This document shows, in pieces, positions 9,356-21,400 of a stretch of 60,947 bases of DNA (the first letter of the stretch is position 1; each line of letters starts with the position of its first letter). Below the pieces are notes generated by a model that did no database searches, was not told where the DNA came from, and saw only the letters and a list, made by a program, of their open reading frames with translations. A program made the translations under genes and the position numbers. This stretch comes from a virus. Location of the stretch: IMG/VR virus record IMGVR_UViG_3300030419_008000, positions 1 through 60,947 of that record; one strand, given 5' to 3'.

Positions 9356-11104
9356 TTAAGGAACGCTAGGTGGCCATGCAGAGCCGCCAGTTGTTCTCAT
9401 GTGGGTGGACAATGTTCCCAAGTCTAATACTTCACCAGCCGTAGCTTCGAGCACTGACACTGTAAACTCTGAAGCAAATTGAGCAGCTGTATAGAGCCTA
9501 TGTCCTTGATAAACGTTTTCTTCTACTTGCTCAGGATCTTCGCCTGGGTTAATTGCATAATCAACTGTCGTGGAAACTAAATAAGGTGCCGGCACGTTTT
9601 CTGTCACACCTCCAAGCGTTGGGACGCCGGCTGATCCGATGGTCACTTCTGGGTTAAAACTGTATACTTCAAATAGTGCCCGTCCGCGGTCGGTGGTGGC
9701 GGTCGCGCCTCCGGCAGTACCGCCTGCCGTGAAATATAAAATATTAGCGATATCGATGCGTGCATGAAAAGTGTCTGTCCAAATATTGTCACTACCGGTA
9801 GCGGAGTCAGTACCTACGAGGGTGATCCCTGCATAATCAGTATAATTGGATGCCCTTCCAGTGGGCCAATAAACGACATCATGAACGCCATTAATTATAC
9901 ACCACAAATCGTCACCACTGTCCCAAGAATTGGGGTACGATGCATCTCCATATTTTTCATATACAATATCCTGTCCGCCGGCATACGCAGAGCCCAGATT
10001 TCTAGTCCAATATTTTAAACGATGCGGTATATAATATATGTGATCCGGATCAAAAGTATCGCGGCCATCGTGACAGACTGAATAATCCTCTCCAGTAGCC
10101 GGATCCATTCCTCTCATTGGAATTACTGGGCCGGTGGCCACCATAGTGCCGGTCGAGCCGCCGCAAGCATACCCGGGTGAAGATGCATTTGCAGGGTATA
10201 TGACGGGATCTGTGCCGTATGTACCAGTTCCGGAGGCAATAGAATTAAAATATTCGGCGTTTTCTATTGCAGATTCAGCCATAGCGTCCATCAATGAATA
10301 CAAAGTGCTAAAACCTTCGTCTGTCTCAGAGGTAGCTGTTCCAGTTTCAGCCGAGGGGTCAGGTACCTGACCTGCTCTATAAGTCCCCGTTCCTGTTGTG
10401 TAGTAGTACCCTGTATACAGAGCCATAGATGTTGTATATTCATATGAAAAGGTCATTGTTAATTCAATCGGCGTTCTGGTCGGATTCATACCATCAACAA
10501 GATGATATGTTATGTCAACGTCCTCTGTTTGAATTATAGGATAATACAATATTGTATCGACAGGCACGCCAGAAGATGTTGTAACGCCTCCATCGGTATA
10601 TTGGTTCGCTTGCACAACCATTGCCTCAAGAGTGTCTTCAATTTCATCCGGGCCTAAAAGAAAATATCTATCAACTGTTACCAGTTCAAATTCTCCCAAC
10701 TCATCATTAGACCAACCGTAAGCTTCAATAAAAGCTTGAAAATCTACTGTATATTCAATATTGGTACTTGACCACACAACTTCGCCACCTAAACCATCGA
10801 CACCTTCACGCTCCTCAAGCTCTGGAGATATTAGCATGTTCAACGATGACAATCGACACAACACTGTACGGCCAGAAGCAACAATGTCTTCGTAGGTGCT
10901 AGCTATTAATGGTTGCCACTTGTCAGAATTAAAATCATAACCAAATTCCTCAGTATAAGAAGGGGCTACCTCTGCTGTGGAACCGTCTGGCATGTCAACC
11001 AGCTCAAGCTCGTCTAAATCGAATCCCATCAAGACATCAATTCTCTGCAGGCTGTAAAGCAGATATCCATCGGTTTCTAAACTCCAAAGTTCAACATCAG
11101 CCAT
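9356..11104 (-). CDS. virion protein of unknown fold, 582 aa
   Basis: Acidic, Tyr/Thr/Gly-rich protein with no recognised domain. GTG (11110), ATG (11107) and ATG (11104) are all available. The GGAGGG at 11110-11115 gives five-base spacing only to the ATG at 11104, so I chose that start. The start overlaps the end of the upstream gene. Stretches of Gly/Thr/Ala turns (residues about 260-340 and 440-480) suggest beta-rich loops. It is in the middle of the virion operon, so a structural role is likely by context alone. Confidence 0.7.
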   Translation of the reverse strand: MADVELWSLETDGYLLYSLQRIDVLMGFDLDELELVDMPDGSTAEVAPSYTEEFGYDFNSDKWQPLIASTYEDIVASGRTVLCRLSSLNMLISPELEEREGVDGLGGEVVWSSTNIEYTVDFQAFIEAYGWSNDELGEFELVTVDRYFLLGPDEIEDTLEAMVVQANQYTDGGVTTSSGVPVDTILYYPIIQTEDVDITYHLVDGMNPTRTPIELTMTFSYEYTTSMALYTGYYYTTGTGTYRAGQVPDPSAETGTATSETDEGFSTLYSLMDAMAESAIENAEYFNSIASGTGTYGTDPVIYPANASSPGYACGGSTGTMVATGPVIPMRGMDPATGEDYSVCHDGRDTFDPDHIYYIPHRLKYWTRNLGSAYAGGQDIVYEKYGDASYPNSWDSGDDLWCIINGVHDVVYWPTGRASNYTDYAGITLVGTDSATGSDNIWTDTFHARIDIANILYFTAGGTAGGATATTDRGRALFEVYSFNPEVTIGSAGVPTLGGVTENVPAPYLVSTTVDYAINPGEDPEQVEENVYQGHRLYTAAQFASEFTVSVLEATAGEVLDLGTLSTHMRTTGGSAWPPSVP

Positions 11105-12197
11105 CATCACCCTCCAGTGTTACAATTGCGTTCTTCTTGCCAGTAACTTCATCAACTACCAAATTGTTTGTTGAAATTCCAGGTGGTACTTTTGAGGCAC
11201 TAGACTTTCGAAACATTATTGCTTTTAGCTGATTCGGTAAAGATCTCAGTATCTCAGGGTTTATTTTTCCACTTTTTCTTCGAACCCGGGTCTCTAAAAA
11301 ATTATTCGGATTTGTAATATCAAAGTAGTTTGGGTCTCTATTCTTTCTTAATTTATCCGCTGAATCTTTGCTACGTGGCAAAGTGGCTGAATATTGTTCG
11401 TCTCTTGTAAATTTTGCGCGAGCAATTGCATCCATTAGTGGCATTGCAACACCTGATAAGTCAACTTCTTTTCTAAGATCAATAATGTTTTTATTGCCAG
11501 TTGAGCCATCTTTTTCGCTATCAATTTTGTTATCTAAGTTTTCATACGAAAAGCGCGTAGATTCACCTAAAGACTGTTTAGGATCGGCTAAACCAGGAGG
11601 ACAATTAATGCTTACCTCACGGCCTTTATAATTTTTTGTTTCTAGCGGCTCTGGTGTTTCGTCAAAAGTTACTCCTATTTTTGAAAGGACATCGACTATG
11701 CTTTGGTTTACAGACTGCTGTTCAATCGACAATTCGCTTTCAGGATCATTATTAATGTAGCTGTTCTTGCTTTTACCATCGTGTGTGCGATCTAATTTAT
11801 TTTTCGCCAATTCGGCTTTTAATTCTTGAAACATTCTAGAACTATTGCTCATATTAGCACTTCGAAGATCAAACTCTCTTCCATTAACTCTAATCTTTTT
11901 TGGAGTGATATATGCATATTTAAAAGTATTTGTATCTATCAGAGCAGACAATTCGTCATTGTCAATATCTGGCCTGTGATCTTTAATCTCTGACGAGTTA
12001 ACATTTTGCCCGGTAAAGTTTCTGTCATATTCATCATCCATAAGCGTCTGGAATTGTGAAAATGTAACTTTTCTCATTGAGTTTTTTAAACTTTTGCTTG
12101 AAGTTTTTTTTCCACTATTATCATTGCGAACTTTTTTAATGTTCCTTCTTTGAGTTTTTACTCGTTTTTTTAACGCTCTTTGTGATCTGCGTGACAT
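11097..12197 (-). CDS. hypothetical virion-operon protein with basic N-terminus
   Basis: 366 residues. The first ~40 are very basic (RRSQRALKKRVKTQRR, then further Lys/Ser), and the rest is hydrophilic with many Asp/Asn/Lys and no hydrophobic core obvious by eye. It therefore looks unlike its beta-rich neighbours and could be partly disordered. No family recognised. The basic head might bind DNA, RNA or an acidic protein partner. The 42-base gap upstream is very AT-rich with no convincing promoter. Confidence 0.7.
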   Translation of the reverse strand: MSRRSQRALKKRVKTQRRNIKKVRNDNSGKKTSSKSLKNSMRKVTFSQFQTLMDDEYDRNFTGQNVNSSEIKDHRPDIDNDELSALIDTNTFKYAYITPKKIRVNGREFDLRSANMSNSSRMFQELKAELAKNKLDRTHDGKSKNSYINNDPESELSIEQQSVNQSIVDVLSKIGVTFDETPEPLETKNYKGREVSINCPPGLADPKQSLGESTRFSYENLDNKIDSEKDGSTGNKNIIDLRKEVDLSGVAMPLMDAIARAKFTRDEQYSATLPRSKDSADKLRKNRDPNYFDITNPNNFLETRVRRKSGKINPEILRSLPNQLKAIMFRKSSASKVPPGISTNNLVVDEVTGKKNAIVTLEGDDG

Positions 12198-12239
12198 TTT
12201 GCCAATCCTTTAACATAAATAGTTATATATATATTTTAA

Positions 12240-14429
12240 TCAAACAACTGGGTTACCTTCCAAGTCATAACCTTGGATTGTAGTGGTGAGGGTCTCTGAA
12301 CTCTCTGTTTCGGTAACAAGTATGGTACCATGAGACCCATACGTTGGATCAATTGTACCATCATCTTCGGTATATGTGTATGCATCATTATCAAATGTAC
12401 AACAAACTTCAACCTCATTTATAAACGCGGAGGAAATATCCGTCTCTGGATCTTCTAGATAAGCAGTAAAATCATCCAATAATCCAGTCGTATCTATAAT
12501 ATCTTTCAGTATTTTCAACAATGACTCTGCGTGTTTTATAAAATCTAAAATATATTCTGGACTTGCAGTAGAATAAGTTGGATTCATCTTTGCCAACCAA
12601 TTTGTTACAAAAGTTGAAACATCACCAGATAAAAACCCCCAATCTATAAAATATTTATGAAGAACATAAAAATCATAGATTATGCCAAGCAAAGTACCCT
12701 CGAAAGTGTCGATGAGCAAAAATGTAGGACCATAATTCAATTCAATAAATTCGATAAATATTTCATTAAACTCATCTGTGTATTCATGATAGTGGCATGG
12801 CAATATTGAATCATGATAATATCTTTCTAAGATCTTCATTTGCAATCCGAGGTCAGCATACAAATCTATCAAGAATTGCGACATTTCATCTTTAAATGTT
12901 ACACAGATCTTGTACTCAATTGATTGTTCTGTAGTTTGAAGAAAGTCGCTGCAGCCGTTGTTGTATTGCGCTTCTGTAAAAAGATCTATACCCCATGTTG
13001 TAACAGGAGTAGTATTTCTGACCGTATTGGCTGCTATATCCTTTCCAATATCCAAAAAAGATATAACCTGTAGTGGGGAATGATTTTCAGAAGTAAATCC
13101 AAGAAACTCTCCTATTTCTTCAACAAAACCACTCGCATCGCCCTGCGATGCGAAGTCTGAGCTTTCTGTATAAAGGTCCTCATGGGGATAATATGTGGAA
13201 CTTTCAAACACATTGTCACTATAATTCATAGTAGCATAAAGCGTTTCAGTTACTGTAGTGAGCGCCATCGCTCGGCCGAACGTTTTGGTGCCATCCGCCA
13301 TGCTCTCAGAAGTCCTTCTATAAATATCTATTTTTTGTAATTGAATTAATTCTTCATCAACAACAAGTTGACGAAATGTCTCATTAGCTAACATAAAGCC
13401 CATTGGAGATTCAAACCTTACCATTCTCATAAGATCAAAAAACACGATACCTCGCATATGAAGACCATTGTAGAAGTATTGGTCTCGCTCGCCCTGTCGG
13501 GCGGCTAGCACGTCTACTTCTTCAGTATATGATTCTGTCGCTGTCAAATACAGCTTAAAGTGTGAACAATTGTCCGCGTCATATGCATTTTCAGCCACAA
13601 ACATGCCTGTGCCTTCATACAGAGAGCTTTCATCAACTACGCCAGCTGACGCTATATAATTGTCTAAAACAACCATGTATGACCCGTCGCCATAAATTGC
13701 ATTAAAGACTGATGAGGCCATGGCTGCAGGGCCTAGACCAAAATCTCTTGCGATTTCTTGCATATCAATAAAACAAAGAGCAAAATAAGTTATGTGACCT
13801 TCCATGTATTCGCCATCAATTTCAAACTCTGCTCTATATGGCACTCTGTATGTTTTGTTTCTTCCAGGGCCTGGGGCGTCTATCCCGTCTGATAAGACCT
13901 GATCATAAAATTTATCAATACTATTGAACATATTTTGGTTTAATGAAATATCCTCAATATGAAGAAACTTTCCCTCGGCAATTTGTTCAGATTCTGCTAG
14001 CCACAAGGTGTGCACTCTTTGATATTCCGGAGAATCTTCGCCCATCTCATAGTCATCCGGAGAAGGTTCGGCATCCGAAATTAAGCTTACTAGTGTGCTC
14101 CAAAGTCCCATAGCGTCCCAGAACCCGTTAAGAGTTGACAAAGCAGAAGGATTAGCAATTAAATAATCGGTTGCGACAGGAGATAATGATTGCACAATTC
14201 GAAGTTTTACATAATCTGTTAGATCCGGAGCTTTTCTTCCTTCGCCAAAATCGGTAGCTTCGCCTTTAACAAATTGAAACAATTGCGTGTTGACTCCCAA
14301 AGAATCTACTGTATCTGTCAAAAACATATTAACTTCTGTCTTATATGTTACCCCAGAAGCAGAGTCTTCTTCCCCTTCTGAAAAAAGCTTAATTGTGCCT
14401 AGTTCTGGAGCAGGAATTAATCTGGACAT
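12240..14429 (-). CDS. large virion-operon protein, 729 aa, unknown
   Basis: Acidic protein (many Glu/Asp, Tyr and Phe) with mixed helix and strand character; no catalytic motif or known domain seen. Several regions look helical (about residues 100-150 and 530-650). Its ATG lies 13 bases inside the end of the upstream gene, which suggests coupled translation with the copy B paralogue. Probably a tail or baseplate component by position; unassigned. Confidence 0.7.
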   Translation of the reverse strand: MSRLIPAPELGTIKLFSEGEEDSASGVTYKTEVNMFLTDTVDSLGVNTQLFQFVKGEATDFGEGRKAPDLTDYVKLRIVQSLSPVATDYLIANPSALSTLNGFWDAMGLWSTLVSLISDAEPSPDDYEMGEDSPEYQRVHTLWLAESEQIAEGKFLHIEDISLNQNMFNSIDKFYDQVLSDGIDAPGPGRNKTYRVPYRAEFEIDGEYMEGHITYFALCFIDMQEIARDFGLGPAAMASSVFNAIYGDGSYMVVLDNYIASAGVVDESSLYEGTGMFVAENAYDADNCSHFKLYLTATESYTEEVDVLAARQGERDQYFYNGLHMRGIVFFDLMRMVRFESPMGFMLANETFRQLVVDEELIQLQKIDIYRRTSESMADGTKTFGRAMALTTVTETLYATMNYSDNVFESSTYYPHEDLYTESSDFASQGDASGFVEEIGEFLGFTSENHSPLQVISFLDIGKDIAANTVRNTTPVTTWGIDLFTEAQYNNGCSDFLQTTEQSIEYKICVTFKDEMSQFLIDLYADLGLQMKILERYYHDSILPCHYHEYTDEFNEIFIEFIELNYGPTFLLIDTFEGTLLGIIYDFYVLHKYFIDWGFLSGDVSTFVTNWLAKMNPTYSTASPEYILDFIKHAESLLKILKDIIDTTGLLDDFTAYLEDPETDISSAFINEVEVCCTFDNDAYTYTEDDGTIDPTYGSHGTILVTETESSETLTTTIQGYDLEGNPVV

Positions 14430-15484
14430 TCTTTATCCCCTATTTCATCATAAGTGTAAATATCGTAGAATTTGCCTCGGGGATCCTCTTCGCAATGCAC
14501 GGGAGAGTCTACAAGATACCCTGCAGACTTAAGATTTCCAACTGCCTCGCAAATTTCGTCTCTTGTTATCTCATGATCAACCATAACGTCAAAATAGTAC
14601 TCAGACGCAGAAGGACTTTGATTATCATAATCATAGTTTATAATTGCATCATCTAATAACATGCCATTTTTAATAGAAACGGTCTTTTTCAAAAAAGTTA
14701 ATGGCATTAGTTCTGTTTCTTTTCCGCCGTTTGGGTCTTCAATTTCTTCAAACTTAAAAAGCTCTATATCAAAATTCTCCATTTTGAAATCAACATTTAA
14801 CTCAGCAACATCAATTATAAAATAATCTTCTTTTACTCTAATATATGAACCATCTGACCAAATTTTAGAAAACTCCAAAGGAACATTTCCTTCCGATATC
14901 ATACTCAACCCAAGCAAAGATGTGCCAGAGGGCAAATTATAGTCGGTATAGATATTAGGAGCAACATTATTTATGTCTAAAATATGCGTCTTGTACACAG
15001 CCTCAGCCTCAATTTGAGGAATTCTCAACAAAGCGTGCTCTAAAACAGTTTGACCCGGAGTAGATCCCGTTAAATATTCTATATAGCCTTGATTGCTTCC
15101 GGTTAGTTCGCCTCTGTAAACTTTAATATCCCAAGCTGGATTGTGTTCAGTGCCGAGTTGGCAATTTCCCATCTCGCTTAATAATCCATATTTAGACTCA
15201 ATTAGCGGATTATTGTTGGCATAAAAATGTTCGTTATCTCTGAAATCGGCGCCTCGAAAAGTACGTTGCGTTTTTAACACTGGTGTTGCTTCTTGTATGC
15301 GAGGCTCTGTATTGTTTTGATCTTCATGTATAGACTCACCTGCGGACAATTCGGTATTATATAGAATATTATCATCGAAAAAAGCATAAGAATCTGGAGT
15401 GAAATCTCCTATAGAAAGTTTATACCTTCCATATGGAGTTAACTCTATCTCGATTACTTCTTCTTTTTTATCAAAAAACGTCAT
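14417..15484 (-). CDS. virion protein, FLD...GR..L family, copy B
   Basis: 355 residues. The N-terminus (MTFFDKKEEVIEIELTPYGRYKLSIGDF and AFFDD) is shared with the 300-residue protein at 5647-6549, and the rest diverges. The C-terminal ~80 residues are acidic and contain a cysteine-bearing segment (CEAVGNLKSAGYLVDSPVHCEE). It starts seven bases after the stop of the giant 3320-residue protein. Shared N-termini in otherwise different virion proteins usually mark a common docking module; that is inferred here. Confidence 0.75.
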   Translation of the reverse strand: MTFFDKKEEVIEIELTPYGRYKLSIGDFTPDSYAFFDDNILYNTELSAGESIHEDQNNTEPRIQEATPVLKTQRTFRGADFRDNEHFYANNNPLIESKYGLLSEMGNCQLGTEHNPAWDIKVYRGELTGSNQGYIEYLTGSTPGQTVLEHALLRIPQIEAEAVYKTHILDINNVAPNIYTDYNLPSGTSLLGLSMISEGNVPLEFSKIWSDGSYIRVKEDYFIIDVAELNVDFKMENFDIELFKFEEIEDPNGGKETELMPLTFLKKTVSIKNGMLLDDAIINYDYDNQSPSASEYYFDVMVDHEITRDEICEAVGNLKSAGYLVDSPVHCEEDPRGKFYDIYTYDEIGDKECPD

Positions 15485-15491
15485 TTTTTAA

Positions 15492-18400
15492 TTATCCTTG
15501 TGGTTCAATTTGCTGCGGTAGCGAGCCTGCGCTATTCTTTTGTTTTTTTCGCTTACGACTTCGTTCTCGTTTTGATCCGCGTGTTCTCGGTTTTTTGGCT
15601 GCGGTGTCTTCGATGCGGTTCTCTTCAGGTACTTCCTCTCCGTGTTCTGAAATCTCTACTTCTACCTCTAGCTTGGCCATTTCAATTATTGAAAAATAAT
15701 CATAGGGCCAATTATAAGTATATTCCATTTCTTTTGTTATAAGAGAGTTGCCCTGTTTGTTAATATTGTCATCAAGTTTCGATTTAGTCAACTTGTTGCC
15801 AGAAGCATTAAGAGCAACAATTTGATCAGAATACTTTTGAACTGCTTTTTGTTTTACTTTGAACACCATCCACTGTAAATTGTCGTTCAGAGGTGTGCCG
15901 TCCATAGCCTGTTTGTATCCCATTAACTCTGTTGCAAATAGTTTATGAGATACGGCAGCTTCAGCACTTTTAACAACTGTATGATTTCTAGGTGGCAAAT
16001 TTTGCCACATATAATTCAAATCATTTTTGTCGAACTCGTACTCAAATTCAAAAATATACATCGCGAAAGGCGTGATATCTTCATAAAGTAAGAAGTTCAT
16101 ATTTGGTGGAAAAACATATTTGTCCATTTTTTCAACCATATCCTTAATAGACTGGCCGGCGAGAGCACCGTCAACTACGGCAGCATCAATATATTCTCTA
16201 GGAATCTCAAAGAATTTACGTTTTCCACCAATTTGCAAGAAAGGAACAGCAACAATTGCTTCACTTACAACATTTTTTTCTAAGATTTCACCTAATCTTG
16301 TAGATTCTTTTTTAAATCCAACTAAATCCGCCAAGGATTTCATATCTTTATAAATTTTTGCTGCTTGGCCAGCTGTTTTATTTTTAGTATAAAATCCATT
16401 AGCAACTGCTGCGCGGGGACTATATTTCAAAAAGTTTTTTGGTATATCAGATACTTCTATCTTAATGCCCATATCTTGATTTTCTGGAATTGTTCCAAAC
16501 TGGTGCCACATTCCTCTCGTACAAGATGCAGATAGTTGATTTGACGGGCGCGTAAAAGTATTACTAGTTGTCTTAATTGATCTATTTCCAAACACACCAA
16601 AATTAAGAATTGGGGTTTCTGCCTTCATTTGTATTGTCCAGGCACTTGATAAAGTTTCACGCGTGACAAAATCTTTTCCAGAAGCATTTTGATTTGTATA
16701 TTCTATTTTGTCAACAACTGGTACTTTTTCTAGCGCGAACAAATTCATGCTTGCACTAATTTGCATAGAGTTTTTGTTGATGTTTGCGCCATTTAATGGA
16801 GCATTTGGGTTAGATCCGCTAATAATATATGCATAATCGTTTTCTGCATAAGTGCCCGACCAAGTTGCTCCTGCCTCTCCCTCATCGAATCTTAAATAAT
16901 CCACGGATGCACTGGCCAATATGTCTTTAATTGTGTATGTTTTGCTTTCTTTAACATAAAACACAACATCTGCCCATGCATGACCATCATAGTATGGAGG
17001 AGTATAGGGTGAGTATATGCCGTTTACAAAATCATATCCGCCAACCTTGTGTTCGGCTTCAAAGCTAGCCAGCGCTGATCCATCGGTTCCATGCATTGGC
17101 GGCCCAAAAGCACTTGGACGGCTATACATTGTTAATAACTCAACACCATTTGTATTGGCAACTGTTGCTATTCCATGTTGTGGAAGATCATATTTTATTC
17201 CACCTCTTTCTGACGCTGAGCCGGCGGTTACTCCAATAAACGGTTCAAGGTGCCATGTTCTAGATTTCTTTGTCTGGTTATACATAGCAATTCTCATTCC
17301 ATAGATTTGATTTTTCGTCAAGCTAAGATTCAAGTCGCTATCAGGCAAAGAAGTTATTTTAGTATATGTCTTGTCTCGCAAAAAGAAGTTTGGCACTTCA
17401 CCCCAAAACTGACTGGCCATCATTGAATATTGCGGTCTATGTCGAAGTCCGAATGCCGCTGTTACATGCAAAGAGGCAGATATGTGCGGCTCATTATCAT
17501 AAAGCGGCGTTCCTGCTAGATGAACATGAGGTTCTATAATTGCCTCAAATGGAATTCTTTTATCAAAGGTGGCTTTTTCGTTTGCTAAGCCAGTTTGTTT
17601 ATCAGAACTAAACCCATCACCGGAATTCCAAGAAAAGTTTGCCGCAACGGTCCATGCATGATAATCTGTTGCTGGAACCTGTTGTCTAATGAAGCGGTCA
17701 GGATCTGTCCAGACCGGATAATCACAAGCAACGCCGGCTTTAATTGTGTTATAAAATATTCCCGGTGCAAAGGACCATTGCCATAGTGGCCTAACAGCTG
17801 CCTTCTTTCTTGTAGAATGCTCACCGGTAACATCAGCGCCTATAAGATGAGAGGCTGAATATTGGTTAGCCATTTTTACAGAGTATTGAGCTGGGTAAAA
17901 GTCATCATATGGCATAAATTTGATCGCTGCCTTCATAGTCAAAGAAATTTCAGACGGATCAACCATCTCCTCATGATCATTAATAATAATACCCAAATAT
18001 TTCATTACATCTGAATTTGAAAAAATAGTATAAAAGTTCTCTTGACTACTGTTTTGCGGTACAGAGTTTGAGGTGTTGGGGGTTCCAGGAATTTCAAAAA
18101 GATAAGGATTATCAGCTCTAAAATTTCCGCCGGCAGAATCAAGGTAAAAATCTATATGTTCACTAATTCTAAATTCTGGAATTATTGAATAATCTTTATA
18201 TTGGGCGCGCAAGTCCAAAATATAATCGTCATAATCTTTATACCATGGATCGGTCGAATGAGATACAAAATAATAATCTCCCACAACGTTGGCGCGGCCA
18301 GTTTTAGACAAAGATTCCAAACTTTGTGTCAAAGCCCAATATCCAGCTAAGTCGTTCGCTTCCCATTTTGTAACTCCCAGGGGTACGTTGATTTTTCTAA

Positions 18401-21400
18401 TATCTGCATTAGCTGCTCCAAATGAATCTCCGTACAAATTGTGTGCAATTCCTGCTGCAACTTTATTATCAGAAAGACCCAATAACACCCGACCACTTGA
18501 AGCATTCTTAATTCCAGCAGTAGAAGTTAAAGCTCCGGAAATTGGATTAGTCATAAGCCTTGCATACTGAGGGCCTGCTACAATAAATTTATCAGGATCT
18601 GAATCATCATCAACGCCATGAATTTGACTATATAGGCCAACAAGCTCTCCACCGCCATAATACGAATTTGGCACTGAGAGACCATTCTCATGGTGAATTT
18701 TTACGTCAGTATCACGCACTGTTTTACTACCATCTCCACTGGCTGTAATAAACACTGTCTCATTAGTGTTGGTAGCGCTAAAAATTTTAGGCGCTTCTTC
18801 CAAAGGCCAACAGCTAGCTGATACAATTGGGCCCATAACAATTGGAGTTGAACCTCCTAAAGACTCTCGATCATTTTTGGTGTGGCGCCAAAAATTGTTT
18901 TGATAATCAGTTCGGCCACGATTTCGAGCCATAAACATGTTCAACCCAGACGGCCATACCGTTTCTTTATATCTAAACAGCGAAAAAGAAGTAATTGAAT
19001 TGTTTAACATGGACGGGTCGCGATTCAAATATAGCTCTTTAATTTCATCATATGCTTGTCTAGTAGGCGTAAGTGCGGCATATTTTTCAGCTAATTCTAG
19101 ATCATCAAACCCGGCTAAATTGTTTCCATGTGCTGTTTTAAGTGTAAAATATTCATTAGTATATTCGGCATTAGTTATATTTTTTGTTCCAATTTTTGGA
19201 GTGGCAGCATTTAAGCCAATTATAAATGGATGATACTTCATTGAAACAGCTTGTGTTCCTGATACAAAGTTTTTGATGCCATCGTTTCTAGACGTTTTAA
19301 CTTCGTGGCCATCCACATCTGTAATATGAATTATCTTTCCTGGCTTAAGGACAGAAATATTATTATTGTGCCTATGGTGTAAAGCAATTGGATGTTCGCC
19401 AGTTCTAATTTGTTTAAAAGTTGGATATCCATAAGGTCCATTACGCTGCAATAGTAAAGCATTTAATGTTGAAGCTTGGCCAGTAGCAGAATATCTTTTG
19501 ACCAAGCCTCCACTTGGCTTAAGTGTTCCAGCTGGAACTAGCGGGCCGGCTTCGTTTCCAATATTAATATACCTGCTTACATCTTTGGCCAATGGGTATC
19601 CCAATGTGTTACTGGATGCTGTAATTGGTTCTCTGACATTTGTATTCAATTGTGCGAAAGCAGTTCTTAAATCCCCATCAGCATGAGTTTCACCAAAATC
19701 GCTCACGAACCTTAAACCATTCGACACATAAAACGAACCAAAATCACTTGCACTAACAAAATTAATAGCAGTTACGCGACCTTCGGCAGAGCTTGATATC
19801 ATTCCATCTGCGGGTGCATGGCCAAAGAACGATGGGTTATCCGCAATTGACGCTGTAATCCAAGCGTATCCCAAATCAGATTGTGGAATTGGGTGTTGGA
19901 TCCACCAATTGTCATAAACAGAGGCAGTAACATAGGTTTGTTGCGGATCATTGTCGTCGCCAGAGGCGCCTTTTATAGTTGTTCCCTGACCAGATAATTC
20001 AATTCTTTTAAGTGTGTTTCGTTGAATTTTGTGAAACGCTGGTATCTGAACATAATCACCAGCGGTGACTGATCCGTATTCAGAGTCGCGACCAAACTTT
20101 CCACAATGCCTTGACAATAATGATCTCAATCCATCGCGTTGTGCCCGGGAAGAAGCCGCAGTTCCACTTAAGTGATTCGACATTTTAATCGTTGTGTTTT
20201 CGCCACTTGCACTAGCGCGGACAGATAAGTTTCTAAAATTAATCGAATTATAAACTGAATATTCTTCTGAGGCGATATCCAAATAACCTCTTGTCGAAAC
20301 TTCTGGACCGCCGGGTGCAGAGAACCTAGATGCAATTACTGTTCTATTGCGCGCATTTGCATCTGGACCTAATACACCTCTTTCAGATAGCGTATACATC
20401 GTCGCTATTGAGTTTCCTTGGGCATTGACTCGAAGGCTAACGTTTGACCCGGGGGGACCTCCGAAAGAGTTTCCAAGCTTGTTGTCGGGGTTATCATCAA
20501 TACCAACTGCGACAAGAGTGTGTACATTAGTTGTCTTGCCTAAGCTGTTGCTGTGTAGAAGGTCGGGAAGACGTATTCCGCTATTCTCTTTAAAATATAA
20601 GTTGTTTTCTAATCTACCTGCAGCTTGTACAACTTCATGGTTTTCAGTGTAGTTTCCAATAATTGTTGAACCAGTTTTTTGTTGTATATTTCTAATATTT
20701 ACTGGTCTTTTTGCCAACGGTTCTCTAAAATAAACAGCGCGCTTAGTCTCAATTAATGGATATTTATGTTCGTTGGCCCATGGATAATCAGGTCCAACGA
20801 AACCTAGAGCACCCTGATCATCATAACAATCGGTTGTTGTAACTCCAGATGCTATTGAGGATGACAGCTTATAGAGAAGCAATCTCCAAGCTTCAGGTCT
20901 AGTGTACGGATCATCCAAATTATTTAATGTGCCGGCACCACCAGACGTAACCAATGTTGTATCATATTTATTAATATCAACATGTCTAGATTGGTGGCCG
21001 CCAACATATTTTTCAGTGAAAGGTCCCTGCAACGACGACTCACCCGGGTGTATGTCTCCATAAACATCGTGGTGAATGTTTGTTATAATTGCTCCAGACA
21101 TGAAGCCTCTAACAACATTCTTTTGATATCCCGTTGTTACGTTCGAACTAGCACTGACAACAGTAAGGGGCATAATAAGATGACCTTTAACGTTGTCTAA
21201 GTATGGATCTTTTGTTGATTCCCAGTGGCGTCCGGACCTGACTTGAAAGCTGTATTTTCTCTTAAGAAGTTCTTTTGGTGTTTGCTCATCGTTGATGTCT
21301 TGGAAATTTTTCAATTTTTCAGTGAATGCTAATAAAACATTAACTGGAATTCCAAGACTTGTTACTGGGCCGTGAGGATAAACTTGACTAAACACATAAG

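Noticed and set aside
12198-12239. promoter in the AT-rich gap upstream of the basic-headed virion gene
   Set aside because: TATATA repeats supply many -10 look-alikes but no -35 at the right distance.
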